Of a stretch of 64,000 bases of DNA, positions 16,025 to 25,183 are shown piece after piece. The position numbers were made by a program, and so were the translations under genes. Within the stretch, counting starts at the first letter, position 1; each line of letters starts with the position of its first letter. The stretch is from assembly GCF_006874475.1 (NCBI RefSeq), contig NZ_VIRM01000035.1, forward strand, positions 25,790-89,789. Direction: 5' to 3'. The notes beneath the pieces are model-generated. The model was given only the letters and a program-made list of their open reading frames with translations, ran no database searches and was not told the origin of the DNA. The stretch comes from Microbispora hainanensis. Lineage in GTDB: Bacteria; Actinomycetota; Actinomycetes; Streptosporangiales; Streptosporangiaceae.

Positions 16025-17958
16025 GCGTTCCTCTTCTTGTGGGGAGAGCGGCGCCCGTTGGCGCCTTGCGTGATCCGGTCGAGCATGACTCCGAGGAGGA
16101 CCAGGGCGACGCCTGCGGCGAGACCCTTTCCGTAGTCCTCCTGCTGCGCGAACCCGGCCACGACGTCGTATCCAAGAGCCCCGGCGCCGACCAGCGCGCC
16201 GATCACCACCATCGCCAGCGTCATGACGATGCCCTGGTTCGCCGCGAGCAGCAGCGAACCGCGCGCCATCGGCAACTGGACCTTCCACAGCAGCTGCCGG
16301 TCCGTGGAGCCCGCGGACCGCGCCGCCTCCATGACGGTCCCGGGGACCGCGCGCAGGCCGTCCTCGACGAGGCGGGCCACCACCGGCACCGCGTAGATGA
16401 AGGAGGCGGTGATCGCGGTGAAGCGGCCGTTGCCGAACAGCGCCACGGCGGGCAGCAGGTAGGAGAACGAGGGCATCGTCTGCGCGGCGTCCAGCAGCGG
16501 GCGCAGCCCGGCGGCGAACCACCGCGACCGCGCCGCCGCCACGCCGAGCGCGAGCCCCGCGGCGATGGTGATCACCGAGGCGACCAGCACCATCGTCAGC
16601 GTCTCCATGGCGTGCTCCCACAGCTGCAGCCCGGCGACGCACAGGAGGCAGGCGGTGGCGACCAGACCGGCCGCCGCCCCGCTCACCCGCCAGGCGAACA
16701 CCAGCACCGCCGCGGTGACCAGCCACCACGGCGCGTTGGTCAGCACGTCCTGCAGCGGGTTGAGCAGGCCGTACGCCACCACGTCGTTGAGGAAGCCGGT
16801 GAAGGTGTACCAGTGGGCCTCGATCCAGTCGACCACGTCGTTGATCGGCCGGACGATCTGCACCTCCCACTGCTCGGGGAAGTCCTGCGCCAGCACGGGG
16901 AGCAGGGCGAGCCCGGCCGCCGTCAGGACCGCGAACCCGCCCCAGCGGACGGCCCGCGCCCGGGTGCCGCCCTCGCGCCGCTGCGCCGCCGCCCGCGTCA
17001 TGCGGTCGAGCACGATGGCGATCAGCACGATCGCGACGCCGGGCACCAGCGCGGCGCCCACGTTGACCCGGGCGAGCGCGCGGAGCAGGTCCTCGCCCAG
17101 CCCGGGCGCCGCGATCAGCGCCGTCAGCGGCACCATCGACAGCGCCGCGGCGATGGTCTGGTTGACGCCCAGCATGATCGTGTTGAGCGCCAGCGGCAGG
17201 CGGACCTTGCCCAGCGTCTGCCACCCGGTGGCGCCCAGCGACTCCGACGCCTCCACCGCCACACCGGAGACCCGCTGGATGGCCATCGCGGTGATCCTGA
17301 TCGCGGGCGGCATCGCGTAGATCATCGTGGCGATCGTCGCCGACGCCGGGCCGATCAGGAACAGCAGCACCATCGGCGACAGGTACGAGAACGTCGGCAT
17401 GATCTGCATGACGTCGAGCACCGGCGTCACGATCCGCCGTACGCGGGGCGAGCGGCCCGCCCAGATCCCCAGCGGGATGCCGAACAGCAGCGACAGCACC
17501 ACCGAGGACAGGGTCAGCGCGAGCGTCTCGACGCTCGCCTCCCAGAAACCGAGCACGCCGACACCGGCGAAGCCGGCGAACGAGACGAGCGCGATCCGCC
17601 ATCCGCCGGCCAGCCAGCCGAGCCCGGCGGCCAGCCCGAGGAGCCCGGGCCAGCCGAGCGCGACCAGGCCCGCCTGGATCGCTTCGTAGACTCCGGCCGC
17701 CCCCAGGCGGATGTAGTTGACGACGTACAGGAAGATCGGGCTGCTGTTGCGGTTGGCGTCGACCCAGTCGCGGGCGTCGTTGAGCCAGTGGAACAGGGTG
17801 GCGTCGTCGTCGTGCGGCAGCACCGCCTTGCCGCGGAAGGCCACGTAGAGGACCACCACCGCGACCACGCCGGCGACCGGCGCGACCCACCGCGGCAGGC
17901 GCCGGGCCCGCGCCGGGGCCTCCACGGGCGGCGCGACCTGCACAGGCGCGCTCACCAT
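16021..17958 (-). CDS. Glycine betaine-type ABC permease, two fused permease modules
   Basis: 645 residues, about twice a usual permease. Two homologous transmembrane halves each carry the ABC permease coupling signature: EASESLGATGWQTLGKVRLP in the first (about residues 235-255) and EAARSAGSTDRQLLWKVQLP in the second (about 540-560). Such double permeases replace the ProW homodimer or heterodimer in several actinobacterial quaternary-amine importers. The linker between halves is periplasm-sized, with NDVVDWIEAHWYTFTGFLND echoing LFHWLNDARDWVDANRNSS near the N terminus, so the duplication included the N-terminal segment. The ATG directly abuts the ATPase stop, and the stop overlaps binding protein copy 2. 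Confidence 0.9.
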   Translation of the reverse strand: MVSAPVQVAPPVEAPARARRLPRWVAPVAGVVAVVVLYVAFRGKAVLPHDDDATLFHWLNDARDWVDANRNSSPIFLYVVNYIRLGAAGVYEAIQAGLVALGWPGLLGLAAGLGWLAGGWRIALVSFAGFAGVGVLGFWEASVETLALTLSSVVLSLLFGIPLGIWAGRSPRVRRIVTPVLDVMQIMPTFSYLSPMVLLFLIGPASATIATMIYAMPPAIRITAMAIQRVSGVAVEASESLGATGWQTLGKVRLPLALNTIMLGVNQTIAAALSMVPLTALIAAPGLGEDLLRALARVNVGAALVPGVAIVLIAIVLDRMTRAAAQRREGGTRARAVRWGGFAVLTAAGLALLPVLAQDFPEQWEVQIVRPINDVVDWIEAHWYTFTGFLNDVVAYGLLNPLQDVLTNAPWWLVTAAVLVFAWRVSGAAAGLVATACLLCVAGLQLWEHAMETLTMVLVASVITIAAGLALGVAAARSRWFAAGLRPLLDAAQTMPSFSYLLPAVALFGNGRFTAITASFIYAVPVVARLVEDGLRAVPGTVMEAARSAGSTDRQLLWKVQLPMARGSLLLAANQGIVMTLAMVVIGALVGAGALGYDVVAGFAQQEDYGKGLAAGVALVLLGVMLDRITQGANGRRSPHKKRNA

Positions 17959-19029
17959 CTACGCCTCCTCACCCGTGGCGCCGGCGGAGGCCGCGGCCGC
18001 CACGGGCTGGGGTTCCGGCCGCACCGCGCCGAGGAGGTCGACGCGGCTCACCACGCCGACCAGCTCGCCGCCGGCGACGACGCGGATGGGCCGGTCGGAC
18101 GCCATCGCGGCCGGGACCGCGTCGTGGATCACGGTGTCGGCGGGGAGCTCGGGACCGTCGAGCGGTTCACCGGGCTCGGGGGCACGGCAGATCCAGCGCA
18201 GCGACAGCACCTGCGCCCGGGGCACGTCCCGCACGAAGTCGGCCACGTACTCGTCGGCGGGCGCGCCCACCAGCTCCTCGGGGGTGCCCACCTGCACGAT
18301 CGCGCCCGCCCGCATGATCGCGATGCGCTCGCCGAGCTTGAGCGCCTCGGACAGGTCGTGGGTGATGAAGACCATGGTCTTGCCGACCTCGCGGTGCAGC
18401 CGGATGACCTCGGCCTGCATGTCGCGGCGGATCAGCGGGTCGAGCGCGCTGAACGGCTCGTCGAACAGCAGCACCTCGGGGTCGACGGCGAGCGCCCGGG
18501 CGAGGCCCACCCGCTGCTGCATGCCGCCGGAAAGCTGCTCGGGATAGGAGTCCTCGTGTCCCCCCAGCCCGACCAGCGACAGGATGCGCCGGGCCTTCTC
18601 GTGCCGCTCGGCCTTCCCGACGCCCTGGATCTCCAGGCCGTAGCCGACGTTGTCCACGACCTTGCGGTGCGGCAGCAGCCCGAAGTGCTGGAAGACCATG
18701 CTCACCCGGTGGCGGCGGAGCTCCCGCAACTGCTTGGCCGACATGGCGCGCACGTCCTGTCCGTCGATCCGCAGCTCGCCCGCCGTCGGCTCGATCAGCC
18801 GGGTGAGACAGCGCACCAGCGTCGACTTGCCGCTGCCGGAAAGGCCCATGACGACGAAGACCTCGCCCGGGCGTACTTCGAAGCTGACGTCCCTGACGGC
18901 GGCGGTGCACCCCGTCTTCGCCCGCAGTTGCGCGGGCTCAAGGTCTGCGTCGGGGCTGCCGATGATCCGGTCGGCCTTGGGACCGAAGATCTTCCAGAGC
19001 CCGCGAACCTCGATCGCGGCTGTGCCCAC
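17959..19029 (-). CDS. Glycine betaine-type ABC ATPase with CBS-like tail
   Basis: 356 residues. ATP-binding cassette with Walker [10 protein letters not shown]-loop [10 protein letters not shown], signature LSGGMQQR, Walker [12 protein letters not shown] and H-loop ITHD. The [10 protein letters not shown] segment and the C-terminal extension (CBS-like, [19 protein letters not shown]) are features of the ProV/OpuAA subfamily, where CBS modules sense ionic strength. Only one clear CBS repeat is visible. The GTG at 19029 is preceded by GAGGGGAA at good spacing; longer in-frame starts run into the regulatory region. First gene of the four-gene operon. Confidence 0.92.
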   Translation of the reverse strand: MGTAAIEVRGLWKIFGPKADRIIGSPDADLEPAQLRAKTGCTAAVRDVSFEVRPGEVFVVMGLSGSGKSTLVRCLTRLIEPTAGELRIDGQDVRAMSAKQLRELRRHRVSMVFQHFGLLPHRKVVDNVGYGLEIQGVGKAERHEKARRILSLVGLGGHEDSYPEQLSGGMQQRVGLARALAVDPEVLLFDEPFSALDPLIRRDMQAEVIRLHREVGKTMVFITHDLSEALKLGERIAIMRAGAIVQVGTPEELVGAPADEYVADFVRDVPRAQVLSLRWICRAPEPGEPLDGPELPADTVIHDAVPAAMASDRPIRVVAGGELVGVVSRVDLLGAVRPEPQPVAAAASAGATGEEA

Positions 19030-19378
19030 TCTGATTCCCCTCACTTGGCGCTCGCCCGCGAGGCGGCGTGGACGCCCGGAAACGCCAAAGCACGGCGCGA
19101 GGGCTGCCGCTCGCACGCCGTGAATGAAGAGCGGGGGGCCAACGACTCCTCAGGGCACACGCACAGGCGTTGCGCTTGGCGCAACACGGATCCTGTTTTG
19201 ACAACAGGTCTGAGGCTAGGGCCCTGCTGCCCCTCTTATGGTGAAAAATGCCACCTAATCTCCATATCGTGATCGTCCGGTGATCTTCTGCTCCGCGGGC
19301 CGTACCGGGTTGTGAAGACGCGGCGGCGCGGCGTGAGGACCCGCCTTCGGCGAGGCGGCGGCCGGTGTCACGACGGGC
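19030..19378 (-). promoter_or_regulatory. Regulatory region of the betaine operon, with two dyads
   Basis: 349 bp without a gene. It holds two neighbouring perfect inverted repeats: GTTGCGC-3 nt-GCGCAAC at 19169-19185 and CCTGTT-5 nt-AACAGG at 19192-19208, with a clear run of lower G+C beyond them. They lie about 140-180 bp upstream of the ATPase start. I infer operators for an unseen regulator; no regulator gene is adjacent. Confidence 0.6.
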
Positions 19379-20140
19379 TCAGGTGGCGAGGATGCCTCCG
19401 TCGACCGGGAGCACGGCCCCGGTGACGTACGAGCCGGCGTCGGAGGCGAGGAAGACGGCGGCGGCGACGAGCTCCTCCGGCTCGCCGGAACGCTTCATCA
19501 GCACCCGCTGCTCCCGCATGCGGTCGAGGTAGCCGCCGGGATACTGCGCGGTCATCTCGGAGTCGAAGAAGCCCGGCTCCAGGCAGTTGACCCGGATGCC
19601 CCGGCGCGAGGTCCACTGCTGGGCGAGGTCGCGGGTGAGCCCGACGACGGCGGCCTTCGACGCGCTGTAGGCCGCCTGCGGCAGCCCGGCCGTGGTCTCG
19701 CCGAGCACGCTGCCGATGTTGACGATCGACGAGCCCGGGCGCATGACCCGGGCGCAGGCCTGGGCCATCCAGTAGGTGCCGTTCAGGTTGACGTCGAGCA
19801 CCCGGCGGAACTCTCCGGGCGTCTCCCGCAGGGCGGGCACGGCCGTGCCGACGCCCGCGTTGTTGATCAGCACGTCGACGCGGCCGAACTCGCCCATGGC
19901 CGCGTCGACGAGGGCCTGGCACTCCGCGGGGACCGACACGTCGGTCGGGACCGCGAGGCAGCGGCGGCCGGTCTCCTCGACCAGCCGCCGGGTGCGCTCC
20001 AGTCCTTCGGGACGGCGGGCCCCGATCACCACGTCGGCGCCCGCCTCCGCCAGACCCCTGGCGAAGGCGACGCCGAGCCCCGACGAGGCCCCCGTCACGA
20101 TGGCCACCCTGCCGTCAAGACGGAACCGGTCCAGGATCAC
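19379..20140 (-). CDS. Short-chain dehydrogenase/reductase
   Basis: 253 residues, the size of a classical SDR. The cofactor site TGASSGLG is at about 16-23, NNAG at about 91-94, the catalytic Ser in IGSVLG and the YSASK active-site motif near 158-162. GARR after the second strand suggests NADP(H) preference; this is inference. The C terminus has the usual SYVTGAVLPVDGG. Resembles the FabG/gluconate 5-dehydrogenase group, so the substrate cannot be fixed. GTG start with GAGGAGG upstream. Monocistronic; the neighbours (betaine operon, TPR-like protein) do not reveal a pathway. Confidence 0.88.
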   Translation of the reverse strand: MILDRFRLDGRVAIVTGASSGLGVAFARGLAEAGADVVIGARRPEGLERTRRLVEETGRRCLAVPTDVSVPAECQALVDAAMGEFGRVDVLINNAGVGTAVPALRETPGEFRRVLDVNLNGTYWMAQACARVMRPGSSIVNIGSVLGETTAGLPQAAYSASKAAVVGLTRDLAQQWTSRRGIRVNCLEPGFFDSEMTAQYPGGYLDRMREQRVLMKRSGEPEELVAAAVFLASDAGSYVTGAVLPVDGGILAT

Positions 20141-20200
20141 GCCGCCTCCTCGCTCATGAATCGAACCCGACTCTAGAGCAAGGTTCCGCCAGGGGTGGCC

Positions 20201-20242
20201 GGCGGGTGGATCAGAGGCGTGGCGGGCGGGTGGATCAGAGGC
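20201..20242. repeat. Direct repeat carrying the stop codon of the 758-residue gene
   Basis: An 18-bp sequence at 20201-20218 recurs exactly at 20225-20242 (period 24). The second copy contains the gene's stop codon (20235-20237); the first lies downstream of it. Confidence 0.9.
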
Positions 20243-22511
20243 CGTACTCCTTGGAGATCCGCTCGTGCCGCTCGGCCTCGATGCCCACCTCGCGGGCGAG
20301 GTCGAGCCACGCGAGCGGGTGGGACCACTGCTCGGTGACGTCGTCGAGAACGGCGTCCAGCTCCGCCGGCCGCACGGCGGGCGGGATCGCGATCCAGCCG
20401 AACACGCCGGGAAGCTGCTCGCCGGTGGCCGGGTGGGTGACGCGATAGTTCTCGTCGCTGTAGACCCACATGGGCCAGCCGCGCTCGGCCAGGACCTCGT
20501 TGAACTCGGCCCACTCGTCCTCCGACGGCGCCGCGCCGTCGAAGAACCAGCTCGTGTAGCCGCCCGGGCGCAGCATCGTCACCCCGGCGAACGGGATGAC
20601 GAAGCTCTCGCGCTCCTGCTCGTTCTCCGGGATCGGCTCCAGCGGCCGGGGGTCGATCACGACGACGTCGCCCGCGTTGTACTCCATGCCGCGCGGCTGC
20701 GGGATCGCGAGGCGCGCGGTGGCCGGGCCCGTCCGTACGGCGAGCACCTCCCGCTGGCTGCCGTCGGGGGCGGGGAGGATCACCCGGACCAGGTGCCACT
20801 CCTCCTCGATCGGGCCCTCTCCCGGCTCGATCGGCATGCCGAGCTTGGCGCCCGCGGCGCGGACGGCCGCCCAGTCCTCCACGGCGGTGGACAGGACGAT
20901 GAGCCGCCAGACGTCCTCCTCCTCGCCCTCGCCGGAGTCGAGGAGCGGCTTGAGGATCTCGGCCGCCTTGGTGTTGTCGCCGAGCTGCTGCACGGCGCCC
21001 GACCACAGGCGGCGGGCCTCCAGCCCGCTCCCCTGGGCGACCGCCTGCTCGGCCTCGGCCGCCGTCTGCTCCCAGCGCTCGCGCGCGCGGTGCAGCCGGG
21101 CGAGGGCGAGGTGCGAACGGCTCTCCGGCAGCCGGGCCGCCAGGGTCTCCACGCGCTCGTCCTGCCCGGCCTCGATGAGCAGGCCGGTGAGGTAGGAGAT
21201 GTCGTCGTCGCCGGCGGCGGCCGGGTCGCCGTCCTCGACGATCGTCTTCCAGTAGAGGTCGGCGCCCACCGGGGCGTAGCCGAGGAACCCGAGCGTCGTG
21301 GTGTGGCGCCGGGTGGCCTCCAGGTCGGTGCCGGACAGCGGCCACAGCCAGCCCACCCACCGCTCGGGGTCGGCGGTGCTGCCGTCGGCGGCGTCGAAGT
21401 AGGCGACGAGCTCGTCACGCGGGCCGGGCGGCGCCGGCTCCTTGGCGGCGTCGGCGGCGGCGCGCAGCTCGGCCACCCGCTCGGCCAGTCCCTCCGTGGC
21501 GCGGAGATCGGCGATCGCGGCCTCGGCGTAGTCGGCCAGCAGGCGGGCCTGCCACAGGCCCTGCCGGGCGATCGCCAGGTGCCCGGCGGTCAGCGCCAGC
21601 TCGAACCTGGCGCGGTGGCCGCCCACGCTCTCGAAGTAGGAGATCCACTGACGCAGGATGCGGCCGAGCTGCCAGGTGTTGGCGATGCCCTCGGTGAGCA
21701 TGCCGACGGTGCGCGCCCACTCCACCCACTCGCGCGCGTGGTCGCCCACCACGTCGAGGTCGGGCAGCGCGTCGACGGCCTCCTGGATGCGGCCGAGCGT
21801 GGCCAGCACCTGCGACTTGAGCAGGGTCTCGCGGCGGCCCCTCGCGACCGGGTCGTCCGGCTTGAAGCCGGTCGAGGCGTCGAGGGCGGCCAGGGCGTCG
21901 TCCGGGCGTCCGGCGGCCAGCAGGGCACGCGCGGAGGCGGCGCCCAGCTCCCAGCTCGCCTCGCGGCCCGCGCCGCGCAGGCGCTCGACCGCCGCCTCGG
22001 CGTACGCGACGGCCTCGGCCGCCTGGCCGGCGTCGATCAGCGCCGCGACGTACTGCGTGGCCAGGCCGGAGAAGGCGAGGGAGTCCGGGCCGACGCCGTC
22101 GAGGACGGCGCCCAGGGCGGCGAGCCGGGTCGCGGCATAACCGGGGCCGTCGGTGTTGGCCTGGGTCATCGCCAGGACCTCCACCGCGCCGGGGGCGGCG
22201 GGACAGTCGCTGACGTCGTCACGCTGGGCGAAGTCCGCCAGCGCGACGGCGTCGTCGAGCGCGGCCGCGCCGATCGCCCGGTCGCCCACCCGGCCGAGCA
22301 GGTGCCAGTAGCGCGCGAAGAACTCCAGCCACGGCTTCTCCAGCGTCTCCGCGTGCTGCGCGATCGCCGGCGCCACGACGTCGAGCTGGGTGAAACGGCC
22401 CTCCAGCGCCTGCGCGGGCACGTCACCCAGCGCCATGGCCAGCCCCGTGTTGCCCGCCTCGTGCAGTTCGCGCTGGGTGCCGCCGACCCAGGCCCAGATG
22501 TCCACGTCCAT
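20235..22511 (-). CDS. Large TPR-like protein of unknown function
   Basis: 758 residues, cytoplasmic, no signal or membrane segment. The first ~560 residues are regular Ala/Leu-rich helical pairs typical of tetratricopeptide-like solenoids (AYAEAAVERLRGAGREASWELGAASARALLAAG and similar). The last ~200 residues form a separate alpha/beta domain: EEEWHLVRVILPAPDGSQR, then GYTSWFFDGAAPSEDEWAEF and MWVYSDENYRVTHPATGEQ. The N terminus (MDVDIWAWVGGTQREL) is Trp-rich. I do not recognise a characterised family. An adaptor or sensor role is plausible from the architecture only. ATG start; 66 bp after the SCO6745-family gene in the same direction, so co-transcription is possible. Confidence 0.75.
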   Translation of the reverse strand: MDVDIWAWVGGTQRELHEAGNTGLAMALGDVPAQALEGRFTQLDVVAPAIAQHAETLEKPWLEFFARYWHLLGRVGDRAIGAAALDDAVALADFAQRDDVSDCPAAPGAVEVLAMTQANTDGPGYAATRLAALGAVLDGVGPDSLAFSGLATQYVAALIDAGQAAEAVAYAEAAVERLRGAGREASWELGAASARALLAAGRPDDALAALDASTGFKPDDPVARGRRETLLKSQVLATLGRIQEAVDALPDLDVVGDHAREWVEWARTVGMLTEGIANTWQLGRILRQWISYFESVGGHRARFELALTAGHLAIARQGLWQARLLADYAEAAIADLRATEGLAERVAELRAAADAAKEPAPPGPRDELVAYFDAADGSTADPERWVGWLWPLSGTDLEATRRHTTTLGFLGYAPVGADLYWKTIVEDGDPAAAGDDDISYLTGLLIEAGQDERVETLAARLPESRSHLALARLHRARERWEQTAAEAEQAVAQGSGLEARRLWSGAVQQLGDNTKAAEILKPLLDSGEGEEEDVWRLIVLSTAVEDWAAVRAAGAKLGMPIEPGEGPIEEEWHLVRVILPAPDGSQREVLAVRTGPATARLAIPQPRGMEYNAGDVVVIDPRPLEPIPENEQERESFVIPFAGVTMLRPGGYTSWFFDGAAPSEDEWAEFNEVLAERGWPMWVYSDENYRVTHPATGEQLPGVFGWIAIPPAVRPAELDAVLDDVTEQWSHPLAWLDLAREVGIEAERHERISKEYGL

Positions 22512-22577
22512 GAGCAGTCAGTCTGCCAGGTCGCCGACCATGACCCAAACGAACGCGGCCTTCGGCTCTCCGGCGCG

Positions 22578-23345
22578 TCAGCGCGCCCGGCCCGCCAGGG
22601 ACGCCTCCCGGAGCAGGCCGCACAGCTCGGTGAGCTCCGCCGGGCCGAGCGCCGCGTACGCGCGGGCGACGAGGTCGTCGGTCAGCTCCTCCGCCCTGGC
22701 CCTGCGTTCCACCGCCTCCTCCGACGGCACGGGGTAGGGCTCGGGCCAGGCGAGGAACCGGGCGACGTCGGTGGTGCGGCCGTAAGGAACGGGGGTCCCG
22801 GCGTCGGCGGCGCCCACGAGGGTGGCCTCCAGCGGGCCCAGTCCCTGCGCCACCACGGCCGTCGCGTGCCAGGCGCCGCGCAGCTCCCGCACGACGTGCA
22901 GCAGGTGGGCCGCAAGGGCGGGCCCGCCGTCGGGCCGCGGCATCGCCCGCCATCCGGCGAACAGCGGCGCGCAGTAGGCGTCCGCGCCGTCGGCGACGGC
23001 GGCGAGCAGCTCGGCCAGCCGGTCGGCGTTCCCGAAACCGGCGAGCCTGCGCCGTCCCCAGTCGTGGCAGGCCCCGGCGTAGAGCGCGGCGGCCTCCTCG
23101 ACGGGGAGCTTGCGCCCGCCCTCCCACGACTCACGGACATGCCCGGCCGGGAAGAAGACGACCGCCGCGAGCACGACGTCGGCGTCCACCTCGCCGAGGA
23201 CGCCGCACCTGCCCCGGAAGTACATCTCCCGGGGGCCGAGGCCGTGACGCTCGCACAGCGCCTTGACCTCCCGCGAGAGCATGAAGCCCCCGCCGAGGGC
23301 CCCGATCGCCGCCTTCGTCTCCACCACCGCGTCACGCGGGTCCAT
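22578..23345 (-). CDS. SCO6745-family protein
   Basis: 255 residues matching actinobacterial SCO6745-type proteins: an N-terminal ETKAAIGALGGGFMLSREVKALCERHGLG, then MYFRGRCGVLGEVDADVVLAAVVFFPAG and a helical C terminus. The family is often annotated as winged-helix-like, but its activity is uncharacterised to my knowledge. The ATG at 23345 is preceded by GAGGAGG at 5-6 nt; the frame stays open further upstream without a ribosome site. Lies 73 bp downstream of dapF on the same strand, and upstream of the TPR-like gene. Confidence 0.8.
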   Translation of the reverse strand: MDPRDAVVETKAAIGALGGGFMLSREVKALCERHGLGPREMYFRGRCGVLGEVDADVVLAAVVFFPAGHVRESWEGGRKLPVEEAAALYAGACHDWGRRRLAGFGNADRLAELLAAVADGADAYCAPLFAGWRAMPRPDGGPALAAHLLHVVRELRGAWHATAVVAQGLGPLEATLVGAADAGTPVPYGRTTDVARFLAWPEPYPVPSEEAVERRARAEELTDDLVARAYAALGPAELTELCGLLREASLAGRAR

Positions 23346-23418
23346 GCGCCCTCCTCGGTCCGGTCTCCCAGACTCACGGTGGCGGATCAGAACAAGATTC
23401 TGCAAGTCTCTGAAACGA

Positions 23419-24231
23419 TCAGAGGACGGCGGGCCACTCCCCCGAGGCGACGAGGACGGCCGGCCCGGACAGATAGCTCGTGTCCTCCTCCAGCCTGACG
23501 GTGACCGTGCCGCCGAGGATCCGGACCTCCCAGGTGCCGGTGGTCTCCCCGGCGGCGTGGGCGGCGGCGACGGCCGTCGCGATCGCCCCGGTGCCGCACG
23601 ACCGCGTCTCACCCGAGCCCCGCTCGTGCACCCGCATCGACACCTTGTGGTCGCCCAGCATGTTGAAGATCTCGACGTTGACGCCCTCGGGGTAGACCCC
23701 GCGGTCGAAGGCGGGCTCGCGGCCGAGGTCGAACCCGGCCACCGGCTCCTCCACGGCGCACGCCAGGTGAGGGTTGCCCACGTTCACGTTCACGCCGTGG
23801 CACTCGCGCCCGTCGACGACCGCGCTGCTGTCCCCCAGCACGTGGGGCATGCCCATGTCCACGGTCACGTCGCCCGTCGCCCCGAGCCGTACGCGCTTGA
23901 GGCCCCCGCGGGTGGCGACGGCGAACTCGCCGGGCGCCGCGAGGCCCGCGTCCACGAGGTAGCGGGCGAAGACGCGGACGCCGTTGCCGCACATCTCGGG
24001 GATGCCGCCGTCGGCGTTGCGGTAGTCCATGAACCACTCGGCCTCGCCGGCCAGCCCGGCCGCCTCGGGGCAGAGCTTGGTGCGCACCACGCGCAGCACC
24101 CCGTCGGCGCCGATGCCCGCGCGCCGGTCGCACAGCGCCGCGACGTCCACCGGGGACAGGTCCAGCGTGGCGTCGGCGTCCGGCAGGATGACGAAGTCGT
24201 TCTCGGTGCCGTGGCCCTTCAGAAACCGCAT
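23419..24231 (-). CDS. dapF: Diaminopimelate epimerase
   Basis: 270 residues. It interconverts LL- and meso-diaminopimelate, the last epimerisation before lysine and the peptidoglycan cross-linking residue. Both catalytic cysteines are present: the EMCGNGVR motif (about residues 76-83) and the RSCGTGA motif (about 212-218). The N-terminal FLKGHGTENDFV is typical of the family. Located 9 bp after miaA, an arrangement widespread in actinobacteria, so the two are almost certainly co-transcribed. Confidence 0.96.
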   Translation of the reverse strand: MRFLKGHGTENDFVILPDADATLDLSPVDVAALCDRRAGIGADGVLRVVRTKLCPEAAGLAGEAEWFMDYRNADGGIPEMCGNGVRVFARYLVDAGLAAPGEFAVATRGGLKRVRLGATGDVTVDMGMPHVLGDSSAVVDGRECHGVNVNVGNPHLACAVEEPVAGFDLGREPAFDRGVYPEGVNVEIFNMLGDHKVSMRVHERGSGETRSCGTGAIATAVAAAHAAGETTGTWEVRILGGTVTVRLEEDTSYLSGPAVLVASGEWPAVL

Positions 24232-24240
24232 GGCAGCAGT

Positions 24241-25155
24241 CTAGGAGGCACCGGTGATCACGGCGATCGCGCGGTCGGCCAGATCGGGCGCGTCGAACGG
24301 CAGCCACACCACCCGGGGGTCGCGGCGGAACCACGACTCCTGCCGCCGGGCGAACCTGCGCGTGGCGCGCACCGTCTCCTCCCGCGCCTGCTCCTCGGTC
24401 CACTCCCCCGAGAGGAAGCGCAGCACCTGCGCGTACCCGAGCGCCCTGCTGGCGGTCCTGCCCTCCGCCAGGCCGCGCGCCGCCGCGAGCGCGCGCACCT
24501 CGTCGACCAGCCCGGCCGCCCACATGAGGGCGACCCTGCGCTCGATCCGCTCGTCGAGGACCGGCCGGGGCACCTCGACGCCGATCTGCACGCTGTCGTA
24601 GACCGCGTCGTACGACGGCATCGTGGCGGAGAACGGCCGTCCGGACAGCTCGATGACCTCCAGCGCGCGGACGATCCTGCGGCCGTTGCCCGGCAGGATG
24701 TTGTCCGCGGCCACCGGGTCGAGGCCCTTGAGCCGCTCGTACAGGGGGGCCGGGCCGGTGGCGGCGAGCTCCTTCTCCAGCCGGGCCCGCACGTCCGGGT
24801 CGGTCCCCGGGAACTCCAGGTCGTCGATCGCGGCGCGCACGTAGAGCCCGGATCCGCCCGCAAGCACGGGCGCCCTGCCGCGGGAGCGCAGGTCCTCGAT
24901 CAGCGGGCGGGCGAGCCGCTGATACTCCGCCACGCTGGCGGTCCGCGTCACCGGCCAGATGTCCAGCAGGTGGTGGGGGACGCCGCGCCGCTCCTCCATG
25001 GTCAGCTTGGCCGTGCCGACGTCCATGCCCTCGTAGAGCTGCATGGAGTCGGTGTTGATCACCTCGCCGTCCAGCCGGAGCGCCAGCTCGACGGCAAGAT
25101 CTGACTTTCCCGCCGCGGTCGCGCCCACGACGGCGATCACTGGTAGCTGCCCCAC
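24241..25155 (-). CDS. miaA: tRNA dimethylallyltransferase
   Basis: 304 residues. Transfers the dimethylallyl group to A37 of tRNAs reading UNN codons, the substrate step for MiaB further right in this window. P-loop GATAAGKS (about 11-18), DSMQLYEGMDVGTAK (about 36-50), and the conserved GGSGLYVRA and RRQESWFRRD segments. GTG start within GTGGGGCAG. First gene of the miaA-dapF pair; 28 bp after the alkyltransferase gene on the same strand. Confidence 0.96.
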   Translation of the reverse strand: MGQLPVIAVVGATAAGKSDLAVELALRLDGEVINTDSMQLYEGMDVGTAKLTMEERRGVPHHLLDIWPVTRTASVAEYQRLARPLIEDLRSRGRAPVLAGGSGLYVRAAIDDLEFPGTDPDVRARLEKELAATGPAPLYERLKGLDPVAADNILPGNGRRIVRALEVIELSGRPFSATMPSYDAVYDSVQIGVEVPRPVLDERIERRVALMWAAGLVDEVRALAAARGLAEGRTASRALGYAQVLRFLSGEWTEEQAREETVRATRRFARRQESWFRRDPRVVWLPFDAPDLADRAIAVITGAS

Positions 25156-25183
25156 ACCCTCCAGTGTCCCAGCGGCGGGGAGG

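Noticed and set aside
15044..17890. 948-codon open frame over the betaine permease and binding protein
   Set aside because: Its first ~600 residues are Arg/Gly/Ala shadow of the permease gene; only the last 326 codons, from ATG 16024, are real.
20150..20180. GGTTCGATTC on the minus strand, resembling a tRNA T-loop
   Set aside because: No acceptor, D-arm or anticodon arm can be folded around it and no CCA-type end follows; it is part of the leader of the SDR gene.
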